NCBI GenBank assembly: GCA_005881355.1
Contig: VBDM01000234.1
Span: 1 to 6,088, forward strand
Direction: 5' to 3'
Origin: Betaproteobacteria bacterium
GTDB taxonomy: Bacteria > Pseudomonadota > Gammaproteobacteria > Burkholderiales > SG8-39
DNA length: 6,088 nucleotides
The translations under genes and the position numbers were made by a program. The notes beneath the pieces are model-generated. The model was not told where the DNA came from. It saw nothing but the letters and a program-made list of their open reading frames with translations, and made no database searches. Below are positions 1 through 5,925 of the stretch, one piece after another (the stretch's first letter is position 1; every line of letters begins with the position of its first letter).

Positions 1-137
1 CAGCTCTCCTCAGGAAGAAACCGAAGCCGACCGACGCCGACATCGACGAGGCGATGACCAACATCTGCCGCTGCGGCACCTATCAGCGCATCCGGGCTGC
101 CGTACACATGGCGGCCGGCATGGCGAAGAAGGCCTAG
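1..137 (+). CDS. iorA: (2Fe-2S)-binding small subunit of molybdenum hydroxylase, IorA type (C-terminal part)
   Basis: This is the 3' end of a gene whose start lies outside the window; 44 codons are visible, read from base 3 to the TAG at 135-137. The motif NICRCGTYQRIR (bases 60-95) holds the Cys-x-Cys pair that helps bind the second, all-helical-domain [2Fe-2S] cluster in small subunits of the xanthine oxidase family. In this family the small subunit passes electrons from the molybdenum centre in the large subunit to an outside acceptor. The next gene on the same strand is that large subunit, 9 nt downstream, so the two form an operon. The usual protein is about 150 residues, so roughly the last quarter is seen. 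The IorA assignment rests on the motif and the IorB neighbour; the substrate is unknown. Confidence 0.9.
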   Translation, partial: ALLRKKPKPTDADIDEAMTNICRCGTYQRIRAAVHMAAGMAKKA

Positions 138-140
138 GAG
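136..140 (+). promoter_or_regulatory. Shine-Dalgarno site of iorB, overlapping the iorA stop codon
   Basis: AGGAG lies 6 nt before the ATG at 147 and shares two bases with the TAG stop of the upstream small-subunit gene. This placement supports the ATG at 147 as the start and suggests translational coupling of the two subunits. Confidence 0.75.
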
Positions 141-146
141 ACGATC

Positions 147-2318
147 ATGACAAAGAGAATCAGCGCCACCAATCTATCGCGCCGCAAGTTCATCGTCGGC
201 TCAGCAGCGGCGGGCGGCGGCCTCGCGCTCGGATTCAACCTGCCTTTCATGGGAGCGGCCGAGGCCGCGACCGCTGCGAAAGCCGGCACAGAAATCAACG
301 CCTGGGTCGTGGTGAAGCCCAACGACACCTGCGTGATTCGCATCGCGCGCTCGGAGATGGGGCAGGGCACGGAGACCGGCCTCGCTCAGCTCGTCGCCGA
401 GGAGCTCGAGTGCGACTGGAAGAAAGTGGCCGTGGAATGGGTCAGTCCCGGCCAGAACCTCGCGCGCAAGCGCATCTGGGGCGAGATGGCGACCGGCGGC
501 AGCCGCGGCATCCGCACCTCGCAGGACTATGTGCGCCGGGGCGGCGCAGCCGATCAATGGAAGGTCCCGGCGGGCGAGCTTACCGTCGCCGACGGCGTCA
601 TCACGCACGCGGCCTCAGGCCGCAAGACGAGCTACGGCAAGGTCGCGGCGGCGGCGGCGAAGCTCACGCCTCCGGACGCGAAGAGTATCAAGCTCAAGGA
701 CCCGAAAGACTGGAGGATAGCCGGCAAGCCGATCAAGCGGCTCGACACCGCCATGAAGCTCAACGGCAGCCTGGTTTATGCGATTGATCTGAAGCTGCCG
801 GGCATGCTGCACGCGGCCGTGAAGGCAAGCCCCGTGTTCGGGGGCAAGCTCGTCGGCTACGACGAGGCGAAGATTTCGGGAATGCCCGGGGTGCGCCGCG
901 CGGTCAAGGTGAACGACGCCGCCGTTGCGGTGGTCGCCGATACCTGGTGGCACGCCAAGTCGGCGCTCGCGGCCCTGCCCGTCGTCTGGGACGAAGGCTC
1001 CGGCGCGTCGCAATCGAGCGCGATCATCGCCGAGCGCCTGAGGGAAGGCCTCACCGCGACGAACGAGCCGTTCGCTTCCTGGCAGGATGGCGGCGATGCA
1101 TTGAAGACCATCGCAGGCGCCGCGAGGAAAGTCGAAGCGATCTACAGCACGCCCTTCCTCGCGCACGCTACGATGGAGCCCAACAATTGCACGGCGAAGG
1201 TGACCGCGGACAGCGCCGAGGTGTGGGTGCCGACCCAGAGCGCGGAGGCCGCGCTCGCCGTCACGTCCGAGGAGTCCGGACTGCCGCTCGAGAAATGCGA
1301 GGTGCACAAGCACGTTCTCGGCGGCGGTTTCGGCCGGCGCGGCGGCACGCAGGATTACACGCGCCAGGCGGTCGCCATCGCCAAGCAGTTCCCGGGCGTG
1401 CCGGTGAAGCTGATCTGGAGCCGCGAGGAGGACATGGCGCACGACTTCTACCGGCCGATCTCGCAGTGCAAGCTCTCCGCGGGACTCGACGAGAGCGGCA
1501 AGCTCGTCGGCATGCACATCCGCGTGTCGGGACAATCGATCAACGCGTACCTCAATCCGGGTGCGATCAAGGACGGCAAGGACGTGCGCCAGTTGCAGGG
1601 ACTGTACAAGGAGCCCGGCGACGCGCAGTTCGGTTACACCGTGCCCAATCTCCTCATCGAATACGCGATGCGCAACACGCACGTGCCGGTGGGCCCCTGG
1701 CGCGGCGTCAACACCAACCAGAACAGCGTGTACCTCGAGTGCTTCATGGACGAAGTGGCGCGCGCGGCGGGCAAGGATCCGCTCCAATTCCGCCGTGAGC
1801 TCATGGCGAAGCACCCGAAGCATCTGGCCGTCCTGAACGCAGCGGCGGAGAAGGCGGATTACGGCAAGCCGCTGCCCGCGGGCGTGCATCGCGGTATAGC
1901 GCAGTTCATGGGCTACGGCAGCTATTCGGCGGCCGTCGCGGAGGTCTCGGTGAGCGGCGAGGGCAGGGTCAAGGTTCATCGCATGGTGCTCGCGATCGAT
2001 TGCGGCCATGCGGTCAATCCGCAGCAGATCGCCGCGCAGGTCGAAGGCTCGGTCGTCTATGGTCTGAGCGCGACCTTCTACGGCGAGTGCACGGTCGAAA
2101 ACGGCTGCATGCGGGAGTCGAACTTCCACAACTATCTGCTCCTGCGGCTGGCCGAGATGCCGAAGGTCGAGACCGTGATCGTGCCTTCGTACGACTTCTG
2201 GGGTGGCGTGGGCGAGCCGACGATCTCCGTGGTGGCGCCGGCCGTGATGAACGCGGTCCACGCGGCGACCGGGAAGCCCGTACGCAGCCTGCCGCTGAAG
2301 AACGTCAAGCTCGCGTAG
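147..2318 (+). CDS. iorB: Molybdopterin-binding large subunit of an IorB-type aldehyde/N-heterocycle oxidoreductase, with a probable internal deletion
   Basis: The 723-residue product is the catalytic subunit of a xanthine oxidase-family molybdenum hydroxylase, which hydroxylates or oxidises aldehydes or N-heterocycles using water. A twin-arginine signal (SRRKFIV at residues 11-17, then a hydrophobic stretch to about 34, likely cut near 40-42) directs the folded enzyme across the inner membrane, as in this single-polypeptide IorB branch. Family landmarks are visible in order: GQGTETGLAQL (72-82), WGEMATGGSRGIR (111-123), a cofactor-binding LGGGFGRRGG (391-400), VPVGPWRGVNTNQ (513-525), QVEGSVVYGLSA (631-642) and GGVGEPT (686-692). 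In the last motif Glu690 matches the active-site base of the family. The ATG is supported by AGGAG 6 nt upstream. Odd: around residues 133-138 (GGAADQW) about 11 residues of a conserved helix seem to be missing in frame, so activity is uncertain. Substrate specificity cannot be inferred, because many genes named iorB act on other compounds. No cytochrome c gene follows within the window. Confidence 0.93.
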   Translation: MTKRISATNLSRRKFIVGSAAAGGGLALGFNLPFMGAAEAATAAKAGTEINAWVVVKPNDTCVIRIARSEMGQGTETGLAQLVAEELECDWKKVAVEWVSPGQNLARKRIWGEMATGGSRGIRTSQDYVRRGGAADQWKVPAGELTVADGVITHAASGRKTSYGKVAAAAAKLTPPDAKSIKLKDPKDWRIAGKPIKRLDTAMKLNGSLVYAIDLKLPGMLHAAVKASPVFGGKLVGYDEAKISGMPGVRRAVKVNDAAVAVVADTWWHAKSALAALPVVWDEGSGASQSSAIIAERLREGLTATNEPFASWQDGGDALKTIAGAARKVEAIYSTPFLAHATMEPNNCTAKVTADSAEVWVPTQSAEAALAVTSEESGLPLEKCEVHKHVLGGGFGRRGGTQDYTRQAVAIAKQFPGVPVKLIWSREEDMAHDFYRPISQCKLSAGLDESGKLVGMHIRVSGQSINAYLNPGAIKDGKDVRQLQGLYKEPGDAQFGYTVPNLLIEYAMRNTHVPVGPWRGVNTNQNSVYLECFMDEVARAAGKDPLQFRRELMAKHPKHLAVLNAAAEKADYGKPLPAGVHRGIAQFMGYGSYSAAVAEVSVSGEGRVKVHRMVLAIDCGHAVNPQQIAAQVEGSVVYGLSATFYGECTVENGCMRESNFHNYLLLRLAEMPKVETVIVPSYDFWGGVGEPTISVVAPAVMNAVHAATGKPVRSLPLKNVKLA

Positions 2319-2335
2319 AACGGCGCGCAGCCGCC

Positions 2336-2587
2336 ATGAACGCCGGCAGGATGCTCGGCTGCGTCTTTTTGCTCTTGCTCGGGGTCATGCCGGCCGCATT
2401 CGGTCAGGAAAAGTCACCGAAATCCGGTGCGGCGAGCGCAGGAGCGGCGGGCGCAGCGGCGCGCGGCGCGGGGCCCAAGGATACAGGCGGAACCCGGTCG
2501 ACTACTTCGACCATCGAAAATGCCGCGGTCGTTGCCGCCGGCTTGTTCGCGGTGACATGGAAAAGCAGCACGGCGAGCAATCATTAG
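2336..2587 (+). CDS. Small secreted protein of unknown function
   Basis: I do not recognise this 83-residue protein. It starts with a clear Sec-type signal: Arg5, a hydrophobic core GCVFLLLLGVMPAAF (8-22) and a plausible cut after AFG (21-23). The mature part is rich in Gly, Ala, Ser and Thr (29-59), with a short hydrophobic stretch NAAVVAAGLFAVTW (62-75) and a polar tail KSSTASNH. The hydrophobic stretch could be a weak membrane segment. Small exported proteins with an Ala/Gly-rich hydrophobic segment and a Ser/Thr/His tail occur in betaproteobacteria, but that resemblance is from memory. It lies 17 nt after iorB on the same strand, so it may be co-transcribed, although no good Shine-Dalgarno is seen. 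The frame stays open upstream inside iorB, but the signal peptide fixes the ATG. It could be a spurious ORF; the signal-peptide shape argues against this. Confidence 0.6.
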   Translation: MNAGRMLGCVFLLLLGVMPAAFGQEKSPKSGAASAGAAGAAARGAGPKDTGGTRSTTSTIENAAVVAAGLFAVTWKSSTASNH

Positions 2588-2599
2588 CGACTTTTGCGC

Positions 2600-2619
2600 G
2601 GGCGCAGGTCGGTGCGCCC
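2600..2619. terminator. Hairpin in the convergent gap, possible bidirectional transcription end
   Basis: GGGCGCA (2600-2606) pairs with TGCGCCC (2613-2619) around a 6-base loop, giving a perfect 7-bp GC-rich stem. It lies 12 nt after the stop of the small secreted-protein gene and about 50 nt after the original end of the opposing mltD frame, where a shared terminator would be expected. No T-run follows on either strand, so it is not a standard intrinsic terminator. Confidence 0.35.
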
Positions 2620-2669
2620 CGTAGATTTCGCGCGATTCAAAAGTGCGGAAGCCCGTCTGGATTCGGTTC

Positions 2670-2822
2670 TTAAGGAAAGAGGGCCGTGATCGCGTTCTGC
2701 TTCGGCCGAGCAGCCGAGATCTTGACCGGCTGGACCGGCTTGCGCGTCCCGCCGGACCCGCGTCCGTAGATGATGAGCTTCTGGCCCGTGGTCAGCACGC
2801 CGATGTGGTTCCAGCGGCGCAG
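2670..2822 (-). pseudogene. mltD: Displaced C-terminal remnant of mltD (end of the second LysM domain)
   Basis: These 50 codons run from CTG at 2822 to TAA at 2670, one frame away from the main mltD reading frame, and have no start of their own. They encode LRRWNHIGVLTTGQKLIIYG and then a basic tail, PVQPVKISAARPKQ. The first part is the typical second half of a LysM domain (the N...L..GQ.L.I pattern), which should follow the LLHIVRKGET at the end of the main frame. The sequence is therefore the old 3' end of mltD, put out of frame by loss of about 43 bases. It would be translated only if a ribosome moved to the -1 frame near 2822, and no slippery sequence is evident there. Confidence 0.8.
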
Positions 2823-4231
2823 GTTTCGCCTTTTCTCACGATGTGCAAGAGCCCGCCGCGCCGCGCGGGCGGCACCGGCTGGCGGAACACTGCGGGAAGG
2901 GGCTCGGCGGCGGCGTCCGACCCCTTGACGGGCAGCAGCAACTGGGAGCCCGGCCCGATCTTCGTCCTTGAAGTGATGCCGTTCGCGAGCTTGAGCTTCG
3001 CAAGTGCGATGCCGTGCTTCGCGGCGAGCCGGTCTAGGCTGTCTCCCTTCTTCATCGTATACGGCTCCCACGAGGTGAGCGGCTGGTCGTAGGCGTCGAG
3101 GTTCCTCCGGAACGCGTCCACGCGGTCGGCCGGCAGCACCAGCGTCTGCGTGTGGGGGCCGGAGATCACGGGACGGTTCAGCGCCGGGTTGAGCGCGATC
3201 AGCTCTTCCACCGACATCTCGGCGAGCTTCGCCGCCAGGCGGACGTCGATGTCCTTCCCGGCGGGAAGGGCCGCGAAGTAGGGTTCGTTCGGGATCGGCT
3301 CGAGGCTGACGCCGAACGCCTGAGGATTCGTGATGATGTTCTTCAGCGCCTGGAGCTTCGGCACGTAGCCGCGCGTCTCGAGCGGCATCTTCAGGCTCTG
3401 GTAGTCGGTCGGCAGCCCCCTGGCCTCGTTTCTCCGGATCGCCCGCGCCACGCCGTTTTCGCCGAAGTTGTAGGACGCGAGCGCGAGGTGCCAGTCGCCG
3501 TGCAGCTCGTAGAGGGTCTGCAGGTAGTCGAGCGCGGCGTCGGTGGAGGCGATCACGTCGCGGCGCGCGTCGGCCCACCAGTTCTGGCTCAGCTGGTGCC
3601 TCTTGCCGGTCGAGGGGATGAACTGCCAAAGGCCCGAGGCATGCGAGCGCGAGTACGCCATGGGGTTGAACGCGCTCTCGACCATGGGCAAAAGCGCGAT
3701 CTCGCTCGGCATGCCGCGCTTTTCGACTTCCTCGATGATGTAGTAGAGATAGAGCTTGCTGCGCTCGACCATGCGCTTGAGATAGTCGGGCTGGCCCGCG
3801 TACCAGCGCTCGCGCTCGCGCACGCGCGGGCCGTCGAGATCGGCGATCGCGAAGCCGTTGCGGATGCGCTCCCAGAGATCGTCGGCGGGGCGCGCGAGAT
3901 CGACCGCGTGTGAAGCCTGGGGATCTTTGGCTTCCTGCGGTTTTCCGATCGGCGGCGCAGCGATCGCGGCTGCTTTCGGGCCGGCGGGGTCCGGGCCGGT
4001 CACGGCGGCGGGAGCTGCAGCTGCGGCGGGAGCTGTAACGACAGCCGGGGAACGCGCTGCGGTCGATGCCGGCGGCGCTGCCGGGGCCGAACCGGACGGC
4101 AGAGTCGCAGCCGGCGAAGCTTCCTCTTTGGCGACAGACTCCGGGGCGGAATCCCAGGGGATTTGCGAGCAGGCCGCAGCCAGCGCGCATACCGCTGTTG
4201 ACGCAAGCAGCTCACTGAGCTTCGCAGCCAA
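2792..4231 (-). CDS. mltD: Membrane-bound lytic murein transglycosylase D (SLT domain plus LysM), frameshifted in its second LysM
   Basis: Lipoprotein lytic transglycosylase that cleaves the MurNAc-GlcNAc bond of peptidoglycan, forming 1,6-anhydro ends, at the periplasmic side of the outer membrane. Numbered from TTG at 4231 (479 residues): a signal peptide ending ALAAAC, with Cys21 as likely lipidation site; an Ala/Pro-rich linker (about 30-100); an SLT/GH23 domain with catalytic Glu185 in LPMVESAFNP, SGLWQFIPSTG (199-208), ALASYNFGENGV (250-261) and TRGYVPKLQALKNI (286-299); and an intact LysM (about 387-434). A second LysM begins at 461 but ends in a foreign tail and TGA after GET. TTG was chosen because GGAGG lies 7 nt upstream and the residues after it form the signal peptide. 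A GTG at 4282 extends the frame but lies inside the promoter. The catalytic domain is complete, so the protein may still work with weaker cell-wall binding. Confidence 0.9.
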   Translation of the reverse strand: MAAKLSELLASTAVCALAAACSQIPWDSAPESVAKEEASPAATLPSGSAPAAPPASTAARSPAVVTAPAAAAAPAAVTGPDPAGPKAAAIAAPPIGKPQEAKDPQASHAVDLARPADDLWERIRNGFAIADLDGPRVRERERWYAGQPDYLKRMVERSKLYLYYIIEEVEKRGMPSEIALLPMVESAFNPMAYSRSHASGLWQFIPSTGKRHQLSQNWWADARRDVIASTDAALDYLQTLYELHGDWHLALASYNFGENGVARAIRRNEARGLPTDYQSLKMPLETRGYVPKLQALKNIITNPQAFGVSLEPIPNEPYFAALPAGKDIDVRLAAKLAEMSVEELIALNPALNRPVISGPHTQTLVLPADRVDAFRRNLDAYDQPLTSWEPYTMKKGDSLDRLAAKHGIALAKLKLANGITSRTKIGPGSQLLLPVKGSDAAAEPLPAVFRQPVPPARRGGLLHIVRKGETCAAGTTSAC

Positions 4232-4238
4232 CGGGCTT

Positions 4239-4243
4239 CCTCC
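4239..4243 (-). promoter_or_regulatory. Strong Shine-Dalgarno site that sets the TTG start of mltD
   Basis: GGAGG on the minus strand (CCTCC at 4239-4243 on the plus) ends 7 nt before the TTG at 4231-4229. No comparable site precedes the in-frame GTG at 4282, so this decides for the TTG start. Confidence 0.75.
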
Positions 4244-4263
4244 CTTCCTGCGCGAAAGTCGCG

Positions 4264-4292
4264 ATGGTAGCCAAGCTTGCACCGTCGGTCAA
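4264..4292 (-). promoter_or_regulatory. Sigma70-type promoter of mltD
   Basis: On the minus strand a -35 box TTGACC (4292-4287, five of six consensus bases) and a -10 box TACCAT (4269-4264, four of six) are separated by exactly 17 nt. Transcription would start near 4257, giving a leader of about 25 nt with the GGAGG site in it. It lies in the 153-nt gap between gloB and mltD, so mltD can be transcribed independently of gloB. Confidence 0.65.
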
Positions 4293-4384
4293 GCAAGTAG
4301 TCGATTCAGAAAGACTTTTTCCGCGGGGATGCATCGGGCGTCTCGGGTTCATATAACGCATGACCGGGCGGGCGGTTTCGTTCA

Positions 4385-5161
4385 TCAGAACTGGTTCTTC
4401 CACTCGCGCAGCGCCGCGAAAACTCCCGCCGGGTCGCTGACGCGCCTCCCCAGGTACTTGTTCGCCGATTCGACGACCGCGGGCCTCGTCACCCGCAGGA
4501 AGGGGTTGGTCGCCTTTTCGCGCCCGATCGTCGAAGGCAACGTCGGGCGGCGCTCCCGCCTCGCCTGAGCGTCGCTCGCCTCGCGCTCGAGCAGCGCGGC
4601 GTTGTCCGGCTCCACGGTCTTGGCGAAGCCGATGTTCGCCAGCGTATATTCGTGTCCGCAATAGACGAGCGTGTCGTCGGGCAGCGCCATGAGCTTCTCG
4701 AGCGATGCGTACAGCTGCCGCGGAGTGCCTTCGAACACGCGCCCGCATCCGCAGGCGAACAGCGTGTCGCCACAGAACAACATGTTTGCCCCATAATAGG
4801 CGATGTGCGCGCGAGTGTGACCGGGAATGTCCAGCACCTCGAAAGACACCCCCAGTTCCTCGATGGCGACCTTGGCTCCCCCGCCGACCGGATGCGTAAG
4901 CGTACTGATCGGCTCGCCCCGCGGACCGTAAACGGGGACCGGGTGCCTTCGGCGAAGCTCCTCGATGCCCCCCACATGATCCTGGTGGTGATGCGTGGCG
5001 AGGATCGCGACCAGCTGCAGCTTCTCGGCTGCCACATAATCCAGGACGGGCTGCGCCTCGCCCGGGTCGACCACGGCGGCGACTTTGGCGTCGCGCAGCG
5101 TCCAGACATAGTTGTCCTTGAAGGCGCGCAAGGGGATGACTTGGAATTTGTTTTCGGGCAT
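4385..5161 (-). CDS. gloB: Hydroxyacylglutathione hydrolase (glyoxalase II)
   Basis: Cytoplasmic metallo-beta-lactamase-fold enzyme that hydrolyses S-D-lactoylglutathione to D-lactate and glutathione, the second step of methylglyoxal detoxification. The 258-residue length is typical for the family. Binuclear metal ligands are all present: His57, His59, Asp61 and His62 in THHHQDH, His115 in DIPGHT, Asp132 in CGDTL and His170 in CGHEYT. The C-terminal substrate-binding domain is intact and ends in the usual DPAGVFAALREWKNQF pattern (243-258). The ATG at 5161 gives the standard N-terminus (a few residues, then VIPLRAFKDNYVW). The frame is open 24 codons further upstream, but that would run into the divergent gene. 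No clear Shine-Dalgarno precedes the ATG. The gene is divergent from the yafS-like gene with only 35 nt between the starts, the arrangement also known from E. coli. Confidence 0.97.
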   Translation of the reverse strand: MPENKFQVIPLRAFKDNYVWTLRDAKVAAVVDPGEAQPVLDYVAAEKLQLVAILATHHHQDHVGGIEELRRRHPVPVYGPRGEPISTLTHPVGGGAKVAIEELGVSFEVLDIPGHTRAHIAYYGANMLFCGDTLFACGCGRVFEGTPRQLYASLEKLMALPDDTLVYCGHEYTLANIGFAKTVEPDNAALLEREASDAQARRERRPTLPSTIGREKATNPFLRVTRPAVVESANKYLGRRVSDPAGVFAALREWKNQF

Positions 5162-5196
5162 GGTGGTTGAACGTGCTGCAGGCGACGAAAAGGTCA

Positions 5197-5225
5197 ATGC
5201 TAGCGGATTGGTTCGAGACGCCCAA
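5197..5225 (-). promoter_or_regulatory. Possible gloB promoter inside the start of the divergent gene
   Basis: On the minus strand TTGGGC (5225-5220) and TAGCAT (5202-5197) are 17 nt apart, with three and four of six consensus bases. A start near 5190 would give a leader of about 30 nt for gloB. The -10 box covers the ATG of the yafS-like gene. The match is weak and could be chance. Confidence 0.25.
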
Positions 5226-5925
5226 GGGCTCATACGTGCTCGCCTGGGAGCGCGGGCAATTCGACGCGGCGGTCGAGGACGTGTTCGGCTTCAACGCGGT
5301 GCAGCTCGGGCTTCCGGGCCTTGATTTCCTGCGCGAATCGCGTATCCCCCTCAAAGTCCGCGCCGGGCTCGAGCCGGGCTGCGGCCTGCGCTCCGAGCCC
5401 GTGCAGCTGCCGCTTGCCTCGCAGAGCATCGACCTGCTCGCCTTGCCGCACGTGCTGGAGTTCAGCCCGAAGCCGCACGCGATCCTGCGCGAGGCCGAGC
5501 GCGTGCTGATGCCCGAGGGCAGCATCGTCATTTCCGGATTCAATCCGCTGTCGCTGTGGGGCGCAGCGCGCGCGCTGCGCTGGGACAGGCGGCAGGTCCC
5601 CTGGTGCGGAAGGTTCATCGGCTTGCTGCGGCTCAAGGACTGGCTGGCGCTGCTCGGATTCGAGCTGAACGGCGGACGCTTCGGCTGCTACGCGCCGCCC
5701 TTTTCCCAAGGGCGATGGCTAGAGCGCTTCGGCTTCATGGAGAAGGCGGGAGACCGCTGGTGGCCGATCTGCGGCGGCGTCTACGTCGTTCGCGCGGTGA
5801 AACGCGTCGCCGGGATGCGCCTGGTGACCCCGAACTGGCGCGACAAGCGCGCCCCCAAGGAGGCCCTGGCCCCGGTGACGCAGAGGGAAAACGGACTGCA
5901 TGTCGAAAAACGCGGGCAGCGCTGA
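5197..5925 (+). CDS. YafS-like methyltransferase-fold protein
   Basis: The 242-residue product resembles the class I SAM-dependent methyltransferase-like family that includes E. coli YafS; the substrate is unknown. It opens with WFETPKGSYVLAWE (5-18) and carries LPLASQSIDLLALPHVLEF (71-89), LREAERVLMPEGSIVISGFNP (97-117) and RLKDWLALLGFEL (145-157). These match the later strands and helices of a Methyltransf_11-type fold. The glycine-rich SAM motif I normally found early in such folds is not recognisable; the equivalent stretch reads RAGLEPGCGLRSEP (55-68). From memory YafS also lacks it. The ATG at 5197 was chosen because homologues begin shortly before WF-TP-G; TTG 5167 and GTG 5173 are in-frame alternatives, and the Shine-Dalgarno (AAGG, only 3 nt away) is poor. 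The gene lies between divergent gloB and overlapping rnhA, the conserved yafS position. It is not known whether the enzyme is active. Confidence 0.85.
   Translation: MLADWFETPKGSYVLAWERGQFDAAVEDVFGFNAVQLGLPGLDFLRESRIPLKVRAGLEPGCGLRSEPVQLPLASQSIDLLALPHVLEFSPKPHAILREAERVLMPEGSIVISGFNPLSLWGAARALRWDRRQVPWCGRFIGLLRLKDWLALLGFELNGGRFGCYAPPFSQGRWLERFGFMEKAGDRWWPICGGVYVVRAVKRVAGMRLVTPNWRDKRAPKEALAPVTQRENGLHVEKRGQR

Noticed and set aside
615..2261. Long open frame on the minus strand opposite iorB
   Set aside because: High-GC coding sequence leaves antisense frames open. The product is Arg/His-rich without any recognisable domain, and iorB on the other strand is unambiguous.
2588..2669. Searched the convergent gap for an intrinsic terminator of mltD or a small RNA
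   Set aside because: Only the 7-bp hairpin at 2600-2619 stands out. There is no T-tract and no promoter-like pair that would support an RNA gene.
2816..2836. Programmed -1 frameshift joining the two mltD frames
   Set aside because: The local sequence AGAAAAGGCGAAACC does not give a proper X XXY YYZ heptamer in frame. Even a shift would leave the LysM about 14 residues short, so a deletion explains it better.
3152..3913. Open frame of about 250 codons on the plus strand opposite mltD
   Set aside because: It is the mirror of the conserved SLT domain coding on the other strand, and its composition (Arg, Val, Leu, His rich) is typical of an antisense shadow.
4008..4110. Low-complexity GCxGCx-rich stretch, possible repeat array
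   Set aside because: It codes for the Ala/Pro linker between the lipobox and the SLT domain of MltD. The units are irregular and have no fixed period.
4212..4385. A 57-residue minus-strand ORF whose ATG overlaps the gloB stop (TGATG), suggesting a coupled gene
   Set aside because: It runs through the mltD promoter, ribosome site and signal-peptide codons, the product resembles nothing, and no Shine-Dalgarno fits. The overlap is probably chance.
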